Below are positions 29,638-35,601 of a stretch of 35,601 bases of DNA, in pieces. This stretch comes from Oscillospiraceae bacterium (GTDB lineage Bacteria; Bacillota; Clostridia; Oscillospirales; Oscillospiraceae). The translations under genes were made by a program, and so were the position numbers. The stretch spans positions 1-35,601 of the forward strand of contig JAAWNQ010000022.1 of NCBI GenBank assembly GCA_022799035.1, in the 5' to 3' direction. The notes under the pieces are model-generated. The model was given only the letters and a program-made list of their open reading frames with translations, made no database searches and was not told the DNA's origin. How positions within the stretch are numbered: the first letter of the stretch is position 1; every line of letters starts with the position of its first letter.

Positions 29638-30471
29638 ATGAGAAAACGCATCACAGCCCTGGCCCTGGCCTGCGCCATGGTCCTGGGAACGGTGGCCCTG
29701 GCCGCCGGGACGGAGAAGACCATCTCCGTCACTCCCATGACCCTGACCGTCAACGGTCAAGAGGTCACCCCCGCCCCCGGCGAGGTTTTCGCCTACGACG
29801 GGGCCACCTATGTCCCCCTGCGCTATTTGAGCGAACTGCTGGGTCTTCAGGTGGAGTGGGACAAGAACGATCCCACCACAGCCAAACTGGTGGGGGAGAA
29901 CATCACCCTGCCCGCTGTCGGCTACACCCCCGGAACCTATACCGCCTCGGCCCAGGGCTTTGGCGGTGAGGTGACCCTGGCCGTCACCGTGGACGCCAAC
30001 GGCGTCACCGATGTCACCGTCGCCGGAGACAAGGAGACCCCCGCCACCGGCGGCGCGGCCCTCCCCGTTCTGGCTGACCAGATCAAGGCCAAGGGCGCTG
30101 TGGACGGCGTCTCCGGCGCCACCATCACCTCCAATGCCGTCCGGGACGCCCTCGCCGCCGCCCTGGCCCAGGCCGGAGGCAGCGCCGTGGCCCCCGTCGG
30201 CGAGGTGAAGATGGCCCCCGGCACCTACACCGCCCAGGCCAGCGGCTTCTCCCTGCTCCAGCCCCTGGAGGTGAAGGTCACCGTCAGCGAGACCGCCATT
30301 GAGAAGATCGAGCTGGGCGAGAATGGGGAGACCTTCCCCTTTGTCACCGCTGCCATGGAGCGCATTGTTCCCCGTATGCTGGCCGCCCAGTCCGTCCGGA
30401 TCGACGCCATCACCGGCGCCACCGGCTCCAGCACCGGCATCAAGCTGGCTACCGAGGCCGCTGTGAAGTAG
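29638..30471 (+). CDS. N-terminal part of a secreted flavin reductase: stalk domain + two FMN-binding domains, ending at an in-frame TAG
   Basis: 277 residues to the TAG. Signal peptide 1-~23 (ITALALACAMVLGTVALAA). A copper-amine-oxidase-N-like stalk domain (~28-86: LTVNGQEV ... YVPLRYLSELLGLQVEW). Then two FMN_bind domains, ~97-182 with SGAT at GVSGATITS and ~195-277 with TGAT at AITGATGSS. These are the S/T-G-A-T motifs whose Ser/Thr can carry covalent FMN in NqrC-like domains. The same frame continues after TAG into an FAD domain, so this is the front of a single ~848-residue extracellular reductase. ATG at 29638 with AAGGAGG about 8 bp upstream. Confidence 0.88.
   Translation: MRKRITALALACAMVLGTVALAAGTEKTISVTPMTLTVNGQEVTPAPGEVFAYDGATYVPLRYLSELLGLQVEWDKNDPTTAKLVGENITLPAVGYTPGTYTASAQGFGGEVTLAVTVDANGVTDVTVAGDKETPATGGAALPVLADQIKAKGAVDGVSGATITSNAVRDALAAALAQAGGSAVAPVGEVKMAPGTYTAQASGFSLLQPLEVKVTVSETAIEKIELGENGETFPFVTAAMERIVPRMLAAQSVRIDAITGATGSSTGIKLATEAAVK
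30469..30471 (+). other. Single in-frame TAG separating the two reductase halves
   Basis: Frame is unbroken on both sides: ...TEAAVK-TAG-ALAAGGSQDSAIQ... The reading frame, codon use and domain order are continuous, and no other stop or frameshift is seen. CAG (Gln), AAG (Lys) or GAG (Glu) are one substitution away. Confidence 0.95.
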
Positions 30472-30522
30472 GCCCTGGCCGCCGGCGGCAGCCAGGACTC
30501 CGCCATCCAGAACTTCTACACC

Positions 30523-32184
30523 GTGCCCCAGAAGGTCAATGACAAGAAGACTATCGACACCGAGGTCCTGGTGGTGGGTATGGGCGGCTCCGGTACCGCC
30601 GCCGCCATGTCCGCCGCCGAGACCATGTACGCCGCCAACGGCAAGGATCCCTCCAAGGTGAGCGTCCTGGCCATCGACAAGGCGGGCAAGTACGGCGGTA
30701 CCTCCTGCATTACCGCCGATACCATGGGCATCAACGCCCCTGTCTACCAGGAGACCTATTATGGCGGCAAGGATTATGTGGACGCCGACGAGATGATGGC
30801 CGACTGGCAGGACTTCACCATGGGGGACGCCAAGCAGCCCCTGCTGGACCTGTTTTTCAACGAGAGCGGCAACACCATCGACTGGCTGATCTCCCACGGC
30901 TTTGACTACGGCGAGGGCACCACCGAGGGTCAGGGCTGGGGCTTCGGCGGCCCTCAGCCCGGCTTTACCTCCCGGGACAAGTTCTGCGTCAAGTTCCAGT
31001 ACACCGGCCAGGGTTACGGCAACTGGAAGAAGGAGACCGGCGAGATGTTCGACTCCATCATTGAGGATTACGTGGAGTTGGGCGGTGAGTACATGCTGGA
31101 GGTGGAGGCCACCGACCTGATCTATGACCAGGCCACCAACACCGTCACCGGCGTGAAGGCCGTAGGCTATGACGGCACCGAGTACACCATCAACGCCAAG
31201 AAGGTCATCACCGCCACCGGCGGCTTTTCCAACAACGCCGAGCTTCAGAAGGAGTATCTGTCCAACGAGTATTACCCCCTGAACGGCTCCTGGCTCATGT
31301 ACGGCATGACCCAGAACGACGGCAAGATCTTCCAGTCTGCTCTGGACATCGGCGCCGGCACCTACAACATCGGGATGCCTCCCATGGTCCACCTCCAGGG
31401 AGCCCCTGTCACCCTCCACGAGTATCCCGTGGAGATCGTGGGCGACGAGAACGACGTGGGCTTCTGGTCCAAGCTGCCCCGCCGCAACTCCCTCAACGAC
31501 TTCCCCAACGCTCTGGCCGGGGCCACCTACGGCCTCCAGGTGAACATGAAGGGGGAGCGGTTCTCCAACGAGGCCGGCACCTTCCAGACCTGGAAGTCCG
31601 GCCCCCGGTATTACACTATCTGGTCCGACGACTTTTTCCAGAGCGTGAAGGCTGGGGGTCTGCCCGTCTCCTTCAACGACGACCTGACCTGCCAGGGCGG
31701 CATCGACGCCGGCAAGCCCATCGCTGAGGTCTATGAGCTTATCGACCTGTGCGTGGACCGGGGCATCGCCTACAAGGCCGACACCCTGGAGGAGCTGGCC
31801 AAGGTCCTGAACATGGAGCCCTCCGTCCTCAGCGACAACGTGAAGCGGTACAATGCCGCCGTCGCCGGCGGTGAGGACAAGGACTTCGGCAAGGACGCGG
31901 GCAACCTGACCATGAAGATCGGGGACAAGGGTCCCTTCTACGCCTTTGTGGGCGCGTCCTACATCTACTCCACCGTGGGCGGTCTGGACGTGAACACCAG
32001 TCTGCAGGTCCTGGGCTCCGACAACGCCACTCCCATCAACGGCCTTTACGCCGTGGGCACCGACTGCCTGGGCGTTCTGTTTAGTGAGCAGCGGGAGTAC
32101 GTCACCTATGGCGGCGCGGCCCAGGGCTGGGCCTACACCTCCGGCCGGCTGGCCGGAAAGGCCGCCGTGGAGGCGCTGAAGTAA
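30523..32184 (+). CDS. FAD-binding catalytic half of the reductase (fumarate-reductase / flavocytochrome-c-like), downstream of the TAG
   Basis: 553 residues from a GTG with no ribosome site, so independent translation is doubtful; the frame is open from 30472. GxGxxG FAD motif VVGMGGSGTAAAMSAAE at ~12-30. LAIDKAGKYGGTSCITADTMGIN is the second FAD segment and GERFSNE matches the conserved fumarate-reductase-type segment. The end, VGGLDVNTSLQVLGSDN ... GLYAVGTDCLG ... SGRLAGKAAVEAL, resembles the flavin-reductase family, but the usual GANRLGGN is replaced by EQREYVTYGGAAQGW. Substrate is unknown; some such enzymes reduce alkenoates or amino-acid-derived acceptors outside the cell. Confidence 0.85.
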   Translation: MPQKVNDKKTIDTEVLVVGMGGSGTAAAMSAAETMYAANGKDPSKVSVLAIDKAGKYGGTSCITADTMGINAPVYQETYYGGKDYVDADEMMADWQDFTMGDAKQPLLDLFFNESGNTIDWLISHGFDYGEGTTEGQGWGFGGPQPGFTSRDKFCVKFQYTGQGYGNWKKETGEMFDSIIEDYVELGGEYMLEVEATDLIYDQATNTVTGVKAVGYDGTEYTINAKKVITATGGFSNNAELQKEYLSNEYYPLNGSWLMYGMTQNDGKIFQSALDIGAGTYNIGMPPMVHLQGAPVTLHEYPVEIVGDENDVGFWSKLPRRNSLNDFPNALAGATYGLQVNMKGERFSNEAGTFQTWKSGPRYYTIWSDDFFQSVKAGGLPVSFNDDLTCQGGIDAGKPIAEVYELIDLCVDRGIAYKADTLEELAKVLNMEPSVLSDNVKRYNAAVAGGEDKDFGKDAGNLTMKIGDKGPFYAFVGASYIYSTVGGLDVNTSLQVLGSDNATPINGLYAVGTDCLGVLFSEQREYVTYGGAAQGWAYTSGRLAGKAAVEALK

Positions 32185-32205
32185 TTTAAGCCGGATCCTT
32201 CGGCT

Positions 32206-32246
32206 GGAGGGGGGCAAGTCCTTGGGACTTGCCCCCCTCCTTTTCT
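32206..32246 (+). terminator. Terminator after the reductase gene
   Basis: GGAGGGGGGCAAGTCC pairs with GGACTTGCCCCCCTCC around a 4-nt loop (16-bp stem), followed by TTTTCTCC. Confidence 0.9.
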
Positions 32247-32249
32247 CCC

Positions 32250-32278
32250 TTGCGGTGGGGGCGGGGATGGGATATAAT
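32250..32278 (+). promoter_or_regulatory. Promoter of the epimerase-like gene
   Basis: TTGCGG (32250-32255), 17-bp spacer, consensus TATAAT (32273-32278). Confidence 0.8.
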
Positions 32279-32312
32279 GGAGACAGGAGATCTATTTTTT
32301 AGGAGGGATACT

Positions 32313-33128
32313 ATGGACTACCGGGTAGAAAATGAACTGCTGACCCTTACCGTCTCCGACCACGGAGCGGAGCTTCAGGACCTGCGGCGAAAGGCTGCCC
32401 CCGACGCCCCTCTGCTCTGGGACGGCAAGAAGGAGCACTGGCCCCGCCGGGCTCCCATCTGTTTCCCCTGGTGCGGACGGGTGGAGGAGAACTGGTACGA
32501 GTTTGAGGGAAAACGGTACGAGGGTCTGCCCCAACACGGTTTTGTCCGGGATCTGGACCACACCCTGGCCGAGCAGACCCCTGCCAGCCTTACTTTCCGT
32601 CTGGACTGGCCCGGGGATGAAAAGCTGTGGCCCTGGGCCTTCACCCTGGATACCCGCCACGCCCTGGAGGGTAACATGCTGGTGACCACCTGCACCGCCC
32701 GGAACCGTTCGGACAAGCCCATGCCTGTCCAGCTCGGATTCCATGTGGGACTGCGCTGCCCCTTCACCCCGGGGAAGACTCTGGAGGACTATCTTATCCG
32801 CTGGGAGAAGCCGGAGGCCCCCGGGGACAGGGATTTCTTCCCCCTGGATCACCACAGCTTCGACAACGATAGTATCTGTTTCCCCGGCCTTGCCTCAGAG
32901 TGGCTCCAGGTGGAGGAGAAGGGCACAGGCAAGCACCTCCGGGTGGAGACCGGGAACTGGCCTTACGTGCTTATATGGAGCGCCAAGGGAGTCCCAGATT
33001 TCGTCTGTATTGAGCCCTGGACCGGCTTCCTGGGTCCCGGTCACGATCTGTCCCGCCGTCCGGGAACGGAAATGCTCCTTTCCGGCCAAACCTTCTCCCG
33101 GGTCCACCGCCTGACCGTGGAGGTATAG
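32313..33128 (+). CDS. Aldose 1-epimerase family protein (YeaD/LacX-like)
   Basis: 271 residues, beta-sandwich epimerase-type fold. GAELQDLRR at ~19-27, the motif PICFPWCGRV near 47, QHGFVRDLDH near 77 with the catalytic-type His, and QLGFHVGLRCPF near 141. CIEPWTG near the end provides the acidic residue. The family interconverts sugar anomers, most often of a sugar phosphate or hexose. ATG at 32313, AGGAGGGA 5-7 bp upstream; an in-frame ATG far upstream (32229) lies before the promoter and is not used. Monocistronic. Substrate not determinable. Confidence 0.88.
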   Translation: MDYRVENELLTLTVSDHGAELQDLRRKAAPDAPLLWDGKKEHWPRRAPICFPWCGRVEENWYEFEGKRYEGLPQHGFVRDLDHTLAEQTPASLTFRLDWPGDEKLWPWAFTLDTRHALEGNMLVTTCTARNRSDKPMPVQLGFHVGLRCPFTPGKTLEDYLIRWEKPEAPGDRDFFPLDHHSFDNDSICFPGLASEWLQVEEKGTGKHLRVETGNWPYVLIWSAKGVPDFVCIEPWTGFLGPGHDLSRRPGTEMLLSGQTFSRVHRLTVEV

Positions 33129-33144
33129 GTTGGATGTGAGAAAG

Positions 33145-33190
33145 AAAAAAGCCGCCCCTCCGTAAACGGAGGGGCGGCTTTTTTCCTTTT
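33145..33190. terminator. Bidirectional terminator
   Basis: An 18-bp stem AAAAAAGCCGCCCCTCCG / CGGAGGGGCGGCTTTTTT with loop TAAA. It serves the epimerase gene and the convergent PTS operon. Confidence 0.95.
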
Positions 33191-33229
33191 TGTTTTGCCC
33201 AGCGTGGGCCGCAAGGCGTGGGGAAAGGA

Positions 33230-34705
33230 TCAGATCATCTTCTTCATCTCGTCGTAGACGAACTGGACCTTGGGGCCGACAACCACCTGAACGGCGGTCT
33301 TGCTAGGACGGATGATGCCGGAGATGCCGGAGGACTTGATCTTCTTCTCGTCCACCTGCAGGTTGTCCTTGACCTCCAGACGCAGCCGGGTGATGCAGTG
33401 ATCCAGCTCGGCCACGTTGTCCTTGCCGCCCAGGCCCTCAAGGATGATCTTAGCCATGGCGGTGTAGTCGTTGTTGGCCAGCTCGATCTTCATCTCGCCG
33501 TCCTGGTCGTCGTCCTCACGGCCGGGGGTCTTCAGGTCGAACTTCTTGATGGCGATGTCAAACACCAGGAAGAAGACGATGAAGGCCGCGATGCCCAGGG
33601 GCAGAATGAGCCAGGTCTGGGCATGGGCGGGCAGGGAGGCGGAGAACAGCAGGTCGGTGGCGCCGGCGGAGAACATGAAGCCGGCCCGGAAGCCCAAGAA
33701 GGTGGTGATGCCGGCGAAGATGCCGTACAGCACAGCGTAAACCACGTACAGGGGGAAGGCCAGGAACATGAAGGCGAACTCGAAGGGCTCGGTCACGCCG
33801 CAGATGAAGGAGCACAGGGCGGCGGCGCCCACGATGCCGATGGCGTACTTCTTCTTGTCGGTCTTGGCGTTCTTGACCATGGCCAGGGCCGCGCCGGGGA
33901 TACCGAACATCATGCAGGGGAAGAAGCCGGCCATGTACATGCCCACGGACCAGGTGGCGTTCTGAGCGACCTCGCCCATGGGGAACCAGTAGGCGGTCAG
34001 GTCGCCCAGGCCGATGGTGTCAAACCAGAACACGTTGTTCAGGGCGTGGTGGAGGCCGGTGGGGATCAGCAGCCGGTTCAGGAAGGCGTAGATGCCCACG
34101 CCCACGTGGCCGGTGCTGACGATGGCGTTGCCGATGGCCACCAGCACGCTGAAGATCACGGGCCAGGCAAACAGCAGCACGGCGGAGACCAGGATGGACA
34201 CAACGCCGGTGACGATGGCCACGCTCCGCTTGCCGGAGAAGAAGCTCAGCACGTCAGGCAGCTTGGTGCCCTTGAACTTATTGTAGCAGGAAGCGCCAAT
34301 GACGCCGGCCAGGATGCCGATGAAGGGGTTGGCGATCTTGGAGTAGGCCACGGCCCAGGTGGGATTCTCCACCAGGGAGGGGGCGATAGCGCCGGCGGCG
34401 CCCACCAGGGTGGTCATCATCAGCCAGGACACCAGAGCGGCCACGCCGCCGGTGCCGTCGTTGTCCTTGGAAAGGCCAACGCCCACGCCGATGGCAAAGA
34501 GGATGGCCATGTTGTCAATGACGGCGCCGCCGGCCTTGACCAGGAACAGGCCCAGGGTGTAGGCGAAGCCGCTGGTGGCGGCGTCAGGCACACCCATAAC
34601 GCCGGGGGCGATGGCGTAGCCCAGACCCATCAGGATACCACAGATGGGCAGCACGGCTACGGGCAGCATCAGTGCCTTGCCGAGCTTTTGCAGTTTTTTC
34701 ATCAT
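33230..34705 (-). CDS. PTS EIICB, N-acetylglucosamine/glucose type (NagE-like)
   Basis: 491 residues. EIIC membrane domain (~1-375) with about 10 helices, including KLGKALMLPVAVLPICGILMG and GLHHALNNVFWFDT. GVTEPFEFAFMFLAFPLY is the conserved sugar-binding loop (GITEPIEF-type). A linker with DDDQDGE is followed by the EIIB domain from ~405, active Cys437 in DHCITRLRL, the phosphocysteine that passes phosphate from EIIA to the sugar. No EIIA domain is fused; a separate EIIA is encoded upstream in the operon. GlcNAc is the best guess from overall similarity; glucose or glucosamine are alternatives. ATG 34705 with AGGAGG upstream (a second ATG follows directly). Confidence 0.9.
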   Translation of the reverse strand: MMKKLQKLGKALMLPVAVLPICGILMGLGYAIAPGVMGVPDAATSGFAYTLGLFLVKAGGAVIDNMAILFAIGVGVGLSKDNDGTGGVAALVSWLMMTTLVGAAGAIAPSLVENPTWAVAYSKIANPFIGILAGVIGASCYNKFKGTKLPDVLSFFSGKRSVAIVTGVVSILVSAVLLFAWPVIFSVLVAIGNAIVSTGHVGVGIYAFLNRLLIPTGLHHALNNVFWFDTIGLGDLTAYWFPMGEVAQNATWSVGMYMAGFFPCMMFGIPGAALAMVKNAKTDKKKYAIGIVGAAALCSFICGVTEPFEFAFMFLAFPLYVVYAVLYGIFAGITTFLGFRAGFMFSAGATDLLFSASLPAHAQTWLILPLGIAAFIVFFLVFDIAIKKFDLKTPGREDDDQDGEMKIELANNDYTAMAKIILEGLGGKDNVAELDHCITRLRLEVKDNLQVDEKKIKSSGISGIIRPSKTAVQVVVGPKVQFVYDEMKKMI

Positions 34706-34804
34706 AATGTAATTTCCTCCTCAAAATCTCTCACACATATTTTGGAACCTGTATGTCATCCCAAAGCCGCTGGCCCACAACGGCTGAGGAATCGGGGGGA
34801 AGAT

Positions 34805-34849
34805 CCGGACGCCATGGCGTCCGGCGCAAAACAGCCCCAGGGCTGTTTT
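34805..34849. repeat. Two tandem hairpins between the HPr-like and EIICB genes
   Basis: 34805-34824 is a perfect 20-bp palindrome centred on CCATGG. 34828-34849 is AAAACAGCCC / GGGCTGTTTT with a 2-nt loop. On the minus transcript the second comes first and ends GGGCTGTTTTGCG, resembling a weak terminator. These could attenuate EIICB relative to the HPr gene. Confidence 0.8.
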
Positions 34850-34897
34850 GATGGGGATTATGCGCCGCTCCGGATCAGAAGGGGAGCGGGCAGGGGA

Positions 34898-35155
34898 TCA
34901 CAGGTTCTCCTGGAAGAAGGCCTCCAGTCCAGCGGCGGCCTCCTCCTCCTGCTCTCCCTCGCAGGAGACGGTGACCTCCATACCGGCCTTGACTGCCAGG
35001 CGCATGATGGACATAAGCCTTTTGGCGTCGGCGGTGCCGGCGGGGGCGGTGAGGGTAACGGCGCATGGGTAGGCCATAGCAGCCTTGGCCAGCATCCCTG
35101 CGGGGCGGGCATGGATGCCCATAGGATCCTGAACCACATAGGTGAAGGATTGCAT
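34898..35155 (-). CDS. HPr-family phosphocarrier protein lacking regulatory Ser46
   Basis: 85 residues, standard HPr length. His15 in GIHARPAG is present, so it can accept phosphate from PEP via EI and pass it to EIIA. Residue 46 is Arg (DAKRLMSIM) where Firmicute HPr has the HPrK-target Ser (NLKSIMGVM in Bacillus). It therefore should not enter the P-Ser/CcpA route. The start is the ATG at 35155 with AGAGGTG upstream; a longer frame begins in a region without a site. Lies between the EIIA and EIICB genes on the same strand, indicating a dedicated carrier for this PTS. Confidence 0.9.
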   Translation of the reverse strand: MQSFTYVVQDPMGIHARPAGMLAKAAMAYPCAVTLTAPAGTADAKRLMSIMRLAVKAGMEVTVSCEGEQEEEAAAGLEAFFQENL

Positions 35156-35388
35156 GGGAAACACCTCTTTCCTGCCGCAAGGCGGCAAATAATGGAGCTG
35201 GGGGAAGTCTTTGCGGATATGCGGCACACTTCAGCGACAGCTCCCGCCGCCTCTGTAAGGCCCTGAAAACAGCGCTTGCCGGGATATCAGACGGGGAGCT
35301 CTCTCCCAAAGAAGCGCATAGAAATACCTGGGGCGGCTGTTAGCCGCCCCTGCAGGTAAAAAAGGATATTTCGGATGGGATCTGGGGC
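35156..35388. other. Intergenic gap between EIIA and HPr-like genes with hairpins
   Basis: Two inverted repeats are seen: a GC-rich stem GGGGCGGCT / AGCCGCCCC with a 3-nt loop at 35330-35350, and TGCCGC / GCGGCA at 35173-35187. No convincing gene or promoter is visible. The first lies 38 bp after the EIIA stop and lacks a T-tract. Confidence 0.6.
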
Positions 35389-35601
35389 TTATTTCTCCAG
35401 CTCCAGGATCAGCTCTCCCGGAGCCACCGCCTTGTCCGCAAAGGGGCGGATGGCGGAATAATCGTCGCTGTTGCAGATGACCACGGGGGTAATGACATCG
35501 TAGCCCGCGGCCACGATGGCCTCCACGTCGAATTCCATGAGCAGGTCGCCCTTCTTGACCTTGTCGCCGCTGTGGGCGTGGATGGTGTAGTGCTTGCCCT
35601 T
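35389..35601 (-). CDS. PTS EIIA, glucose/GlcNAc family (5' part outside window)
   Basis: The last 70 residues of a Crr-like EIIA (PTS_EIIA_1): HSGDKVKKGDLLMEFDVEAIVAAGYDVITPVVICN matches the C-terminal half of the family (in parts). The active-site His lies upstream, outside the window. Stop TAA at 35389-35391. It feeds phosphate from an HPr to the EIICB encoded downstream. Reads off the right-hand edge. Confidence 0.88.
   Translation of the reverse strand, partial: KGKHYTIHAHSGDKVKKGDLLMEFDVEAIVAAGYDVITPVVICNSDDYSAIRPFADKAVAPGELILELEK

Noticed and set aside
30469-30471. Pyrrolysine insertion at the TAG
   Set aside because: No pyl genes or Pyl-inserting context are visible in the window, and the residue is not in a known Pyl protein; kept only as something to search for.
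30523-30525. GTG as an independent start for the FAD half
   Set aside because: No Shine-Dalgarno sequence lies upstream and the homologous domain already begins before it, so it is not considered a real initiation site.
29581-32217. Open frame of 878 codons on the minus strand
   Set aside because: It is the antisense shadow of the reductase; the residues are a Gly/Val/His-rich pattern typical of reversed GC-rich codons, and it has no ribosome site.
33218-35266. Open frame of 682 codons on the plus strand
   Set aside because: Antisense to the EIICB and HPr-like genes, low-complexity Gly/His/Asp; both minus-strand genes carry clear catalytic motifs.
1-35601. CRISPR arrays, transposases, rRNA or tRNA genes
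   Set aside because: None seen on either strand.

Overview
The window looks like a chromosomal segment of a GC-rich, anaerobic, spore-forming member of the Clostridia, probably an Oscillospiraceae-type gut bacterium near Flavonifractor, Pseudoflavonifractor or Lawsonibacter. That placement is inferred. The supporting signs are GC-rich coding regions behind strong AGGAGG-type ribosome sites, S-layer-homology (SLH) proteins, the sporulation genes yabP and yabQ, a two-subunit Fe-S serine dehydratase, RNase Y, and an extracellular flavin reductase. Promoters are almost all sigma-A-like with 17-bp spacers, and nearly every transcription unit ends in a clear, often bidirectional, intrinsic terminator. 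No rRNA, tRNA, insertion sequence or CRISPR array was seen.

Layout. 1-7.3 kb, mostly + strand: the tail of a secreted beta-helix/Big_2/SLH protein, an FAD-dependent dehydrogenase with a ferredoxin-like cysteine cluster, mnmE (preceded by three DnaA-box-like 9-mers), a small zinc-ribbon membrane protein (-), a dCMP deaminase and a duplicated-domain membrane protein. 7.3-12.2 kb, - strand: a BrnQ carrier, a two-gene amino-acid permease / MalY-type C-S lyase operon with a 30-bp palindrome in its leader, and a MarR regulator. 12.4-14 kb: rny. 14.06-16.8 kb: a sharply AT-rich islet holding an SLH/stalk-type secreted protein and two small acidic proteins, one rich in CxxC motifs. They form one operon whose promoter is embedded in an operator array with 21-bp phasing, divergent from a small XRE repressor. 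16.8-18 kb: a translationally coupled pair of chromate-transporter half-proteins. 18.1-22.2 kb: a two-TM protein, then divergent birA/bioY with two BirA-type operators, then yabP-yabQ-divIC and an S1-domain gene.

22.3-23.5 kb: a yybP-ykoY-type (Mn2+) riboswitch ahead of a CaCA-family cation exchanger. 23.5-26.8 kb: an orphan small protein, sdaAB-sdaAA (serine to pyruvate) and a DacF-type carboxypeptidase. 27-29.4 kb: a polar amino-acid ABC importer (binding lipoprotein, permease, ATPase). 29.6-32.2 kb: a secreted FMN-binding/FAD reductase gene split by one in-frame TAG. 32.3-33.1 kb: an aldose-1-epimerase-like gene. 33.2-35.6 kb, - strand: a PTS cluster (EIIA end, an HPr-like protein with Arg at position 46, and a NagE-type EIICB).

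Together the genes describe amino-acid and amino-sugar uptake and fermentation plus cell-surface functions. The most unusual items are the AT-rich XRE/SLH islet with its phased operator, the TAG-split reductase, the DnaA-box-like cluster before mnmE, and the HPr-like protein lacking Ser46.
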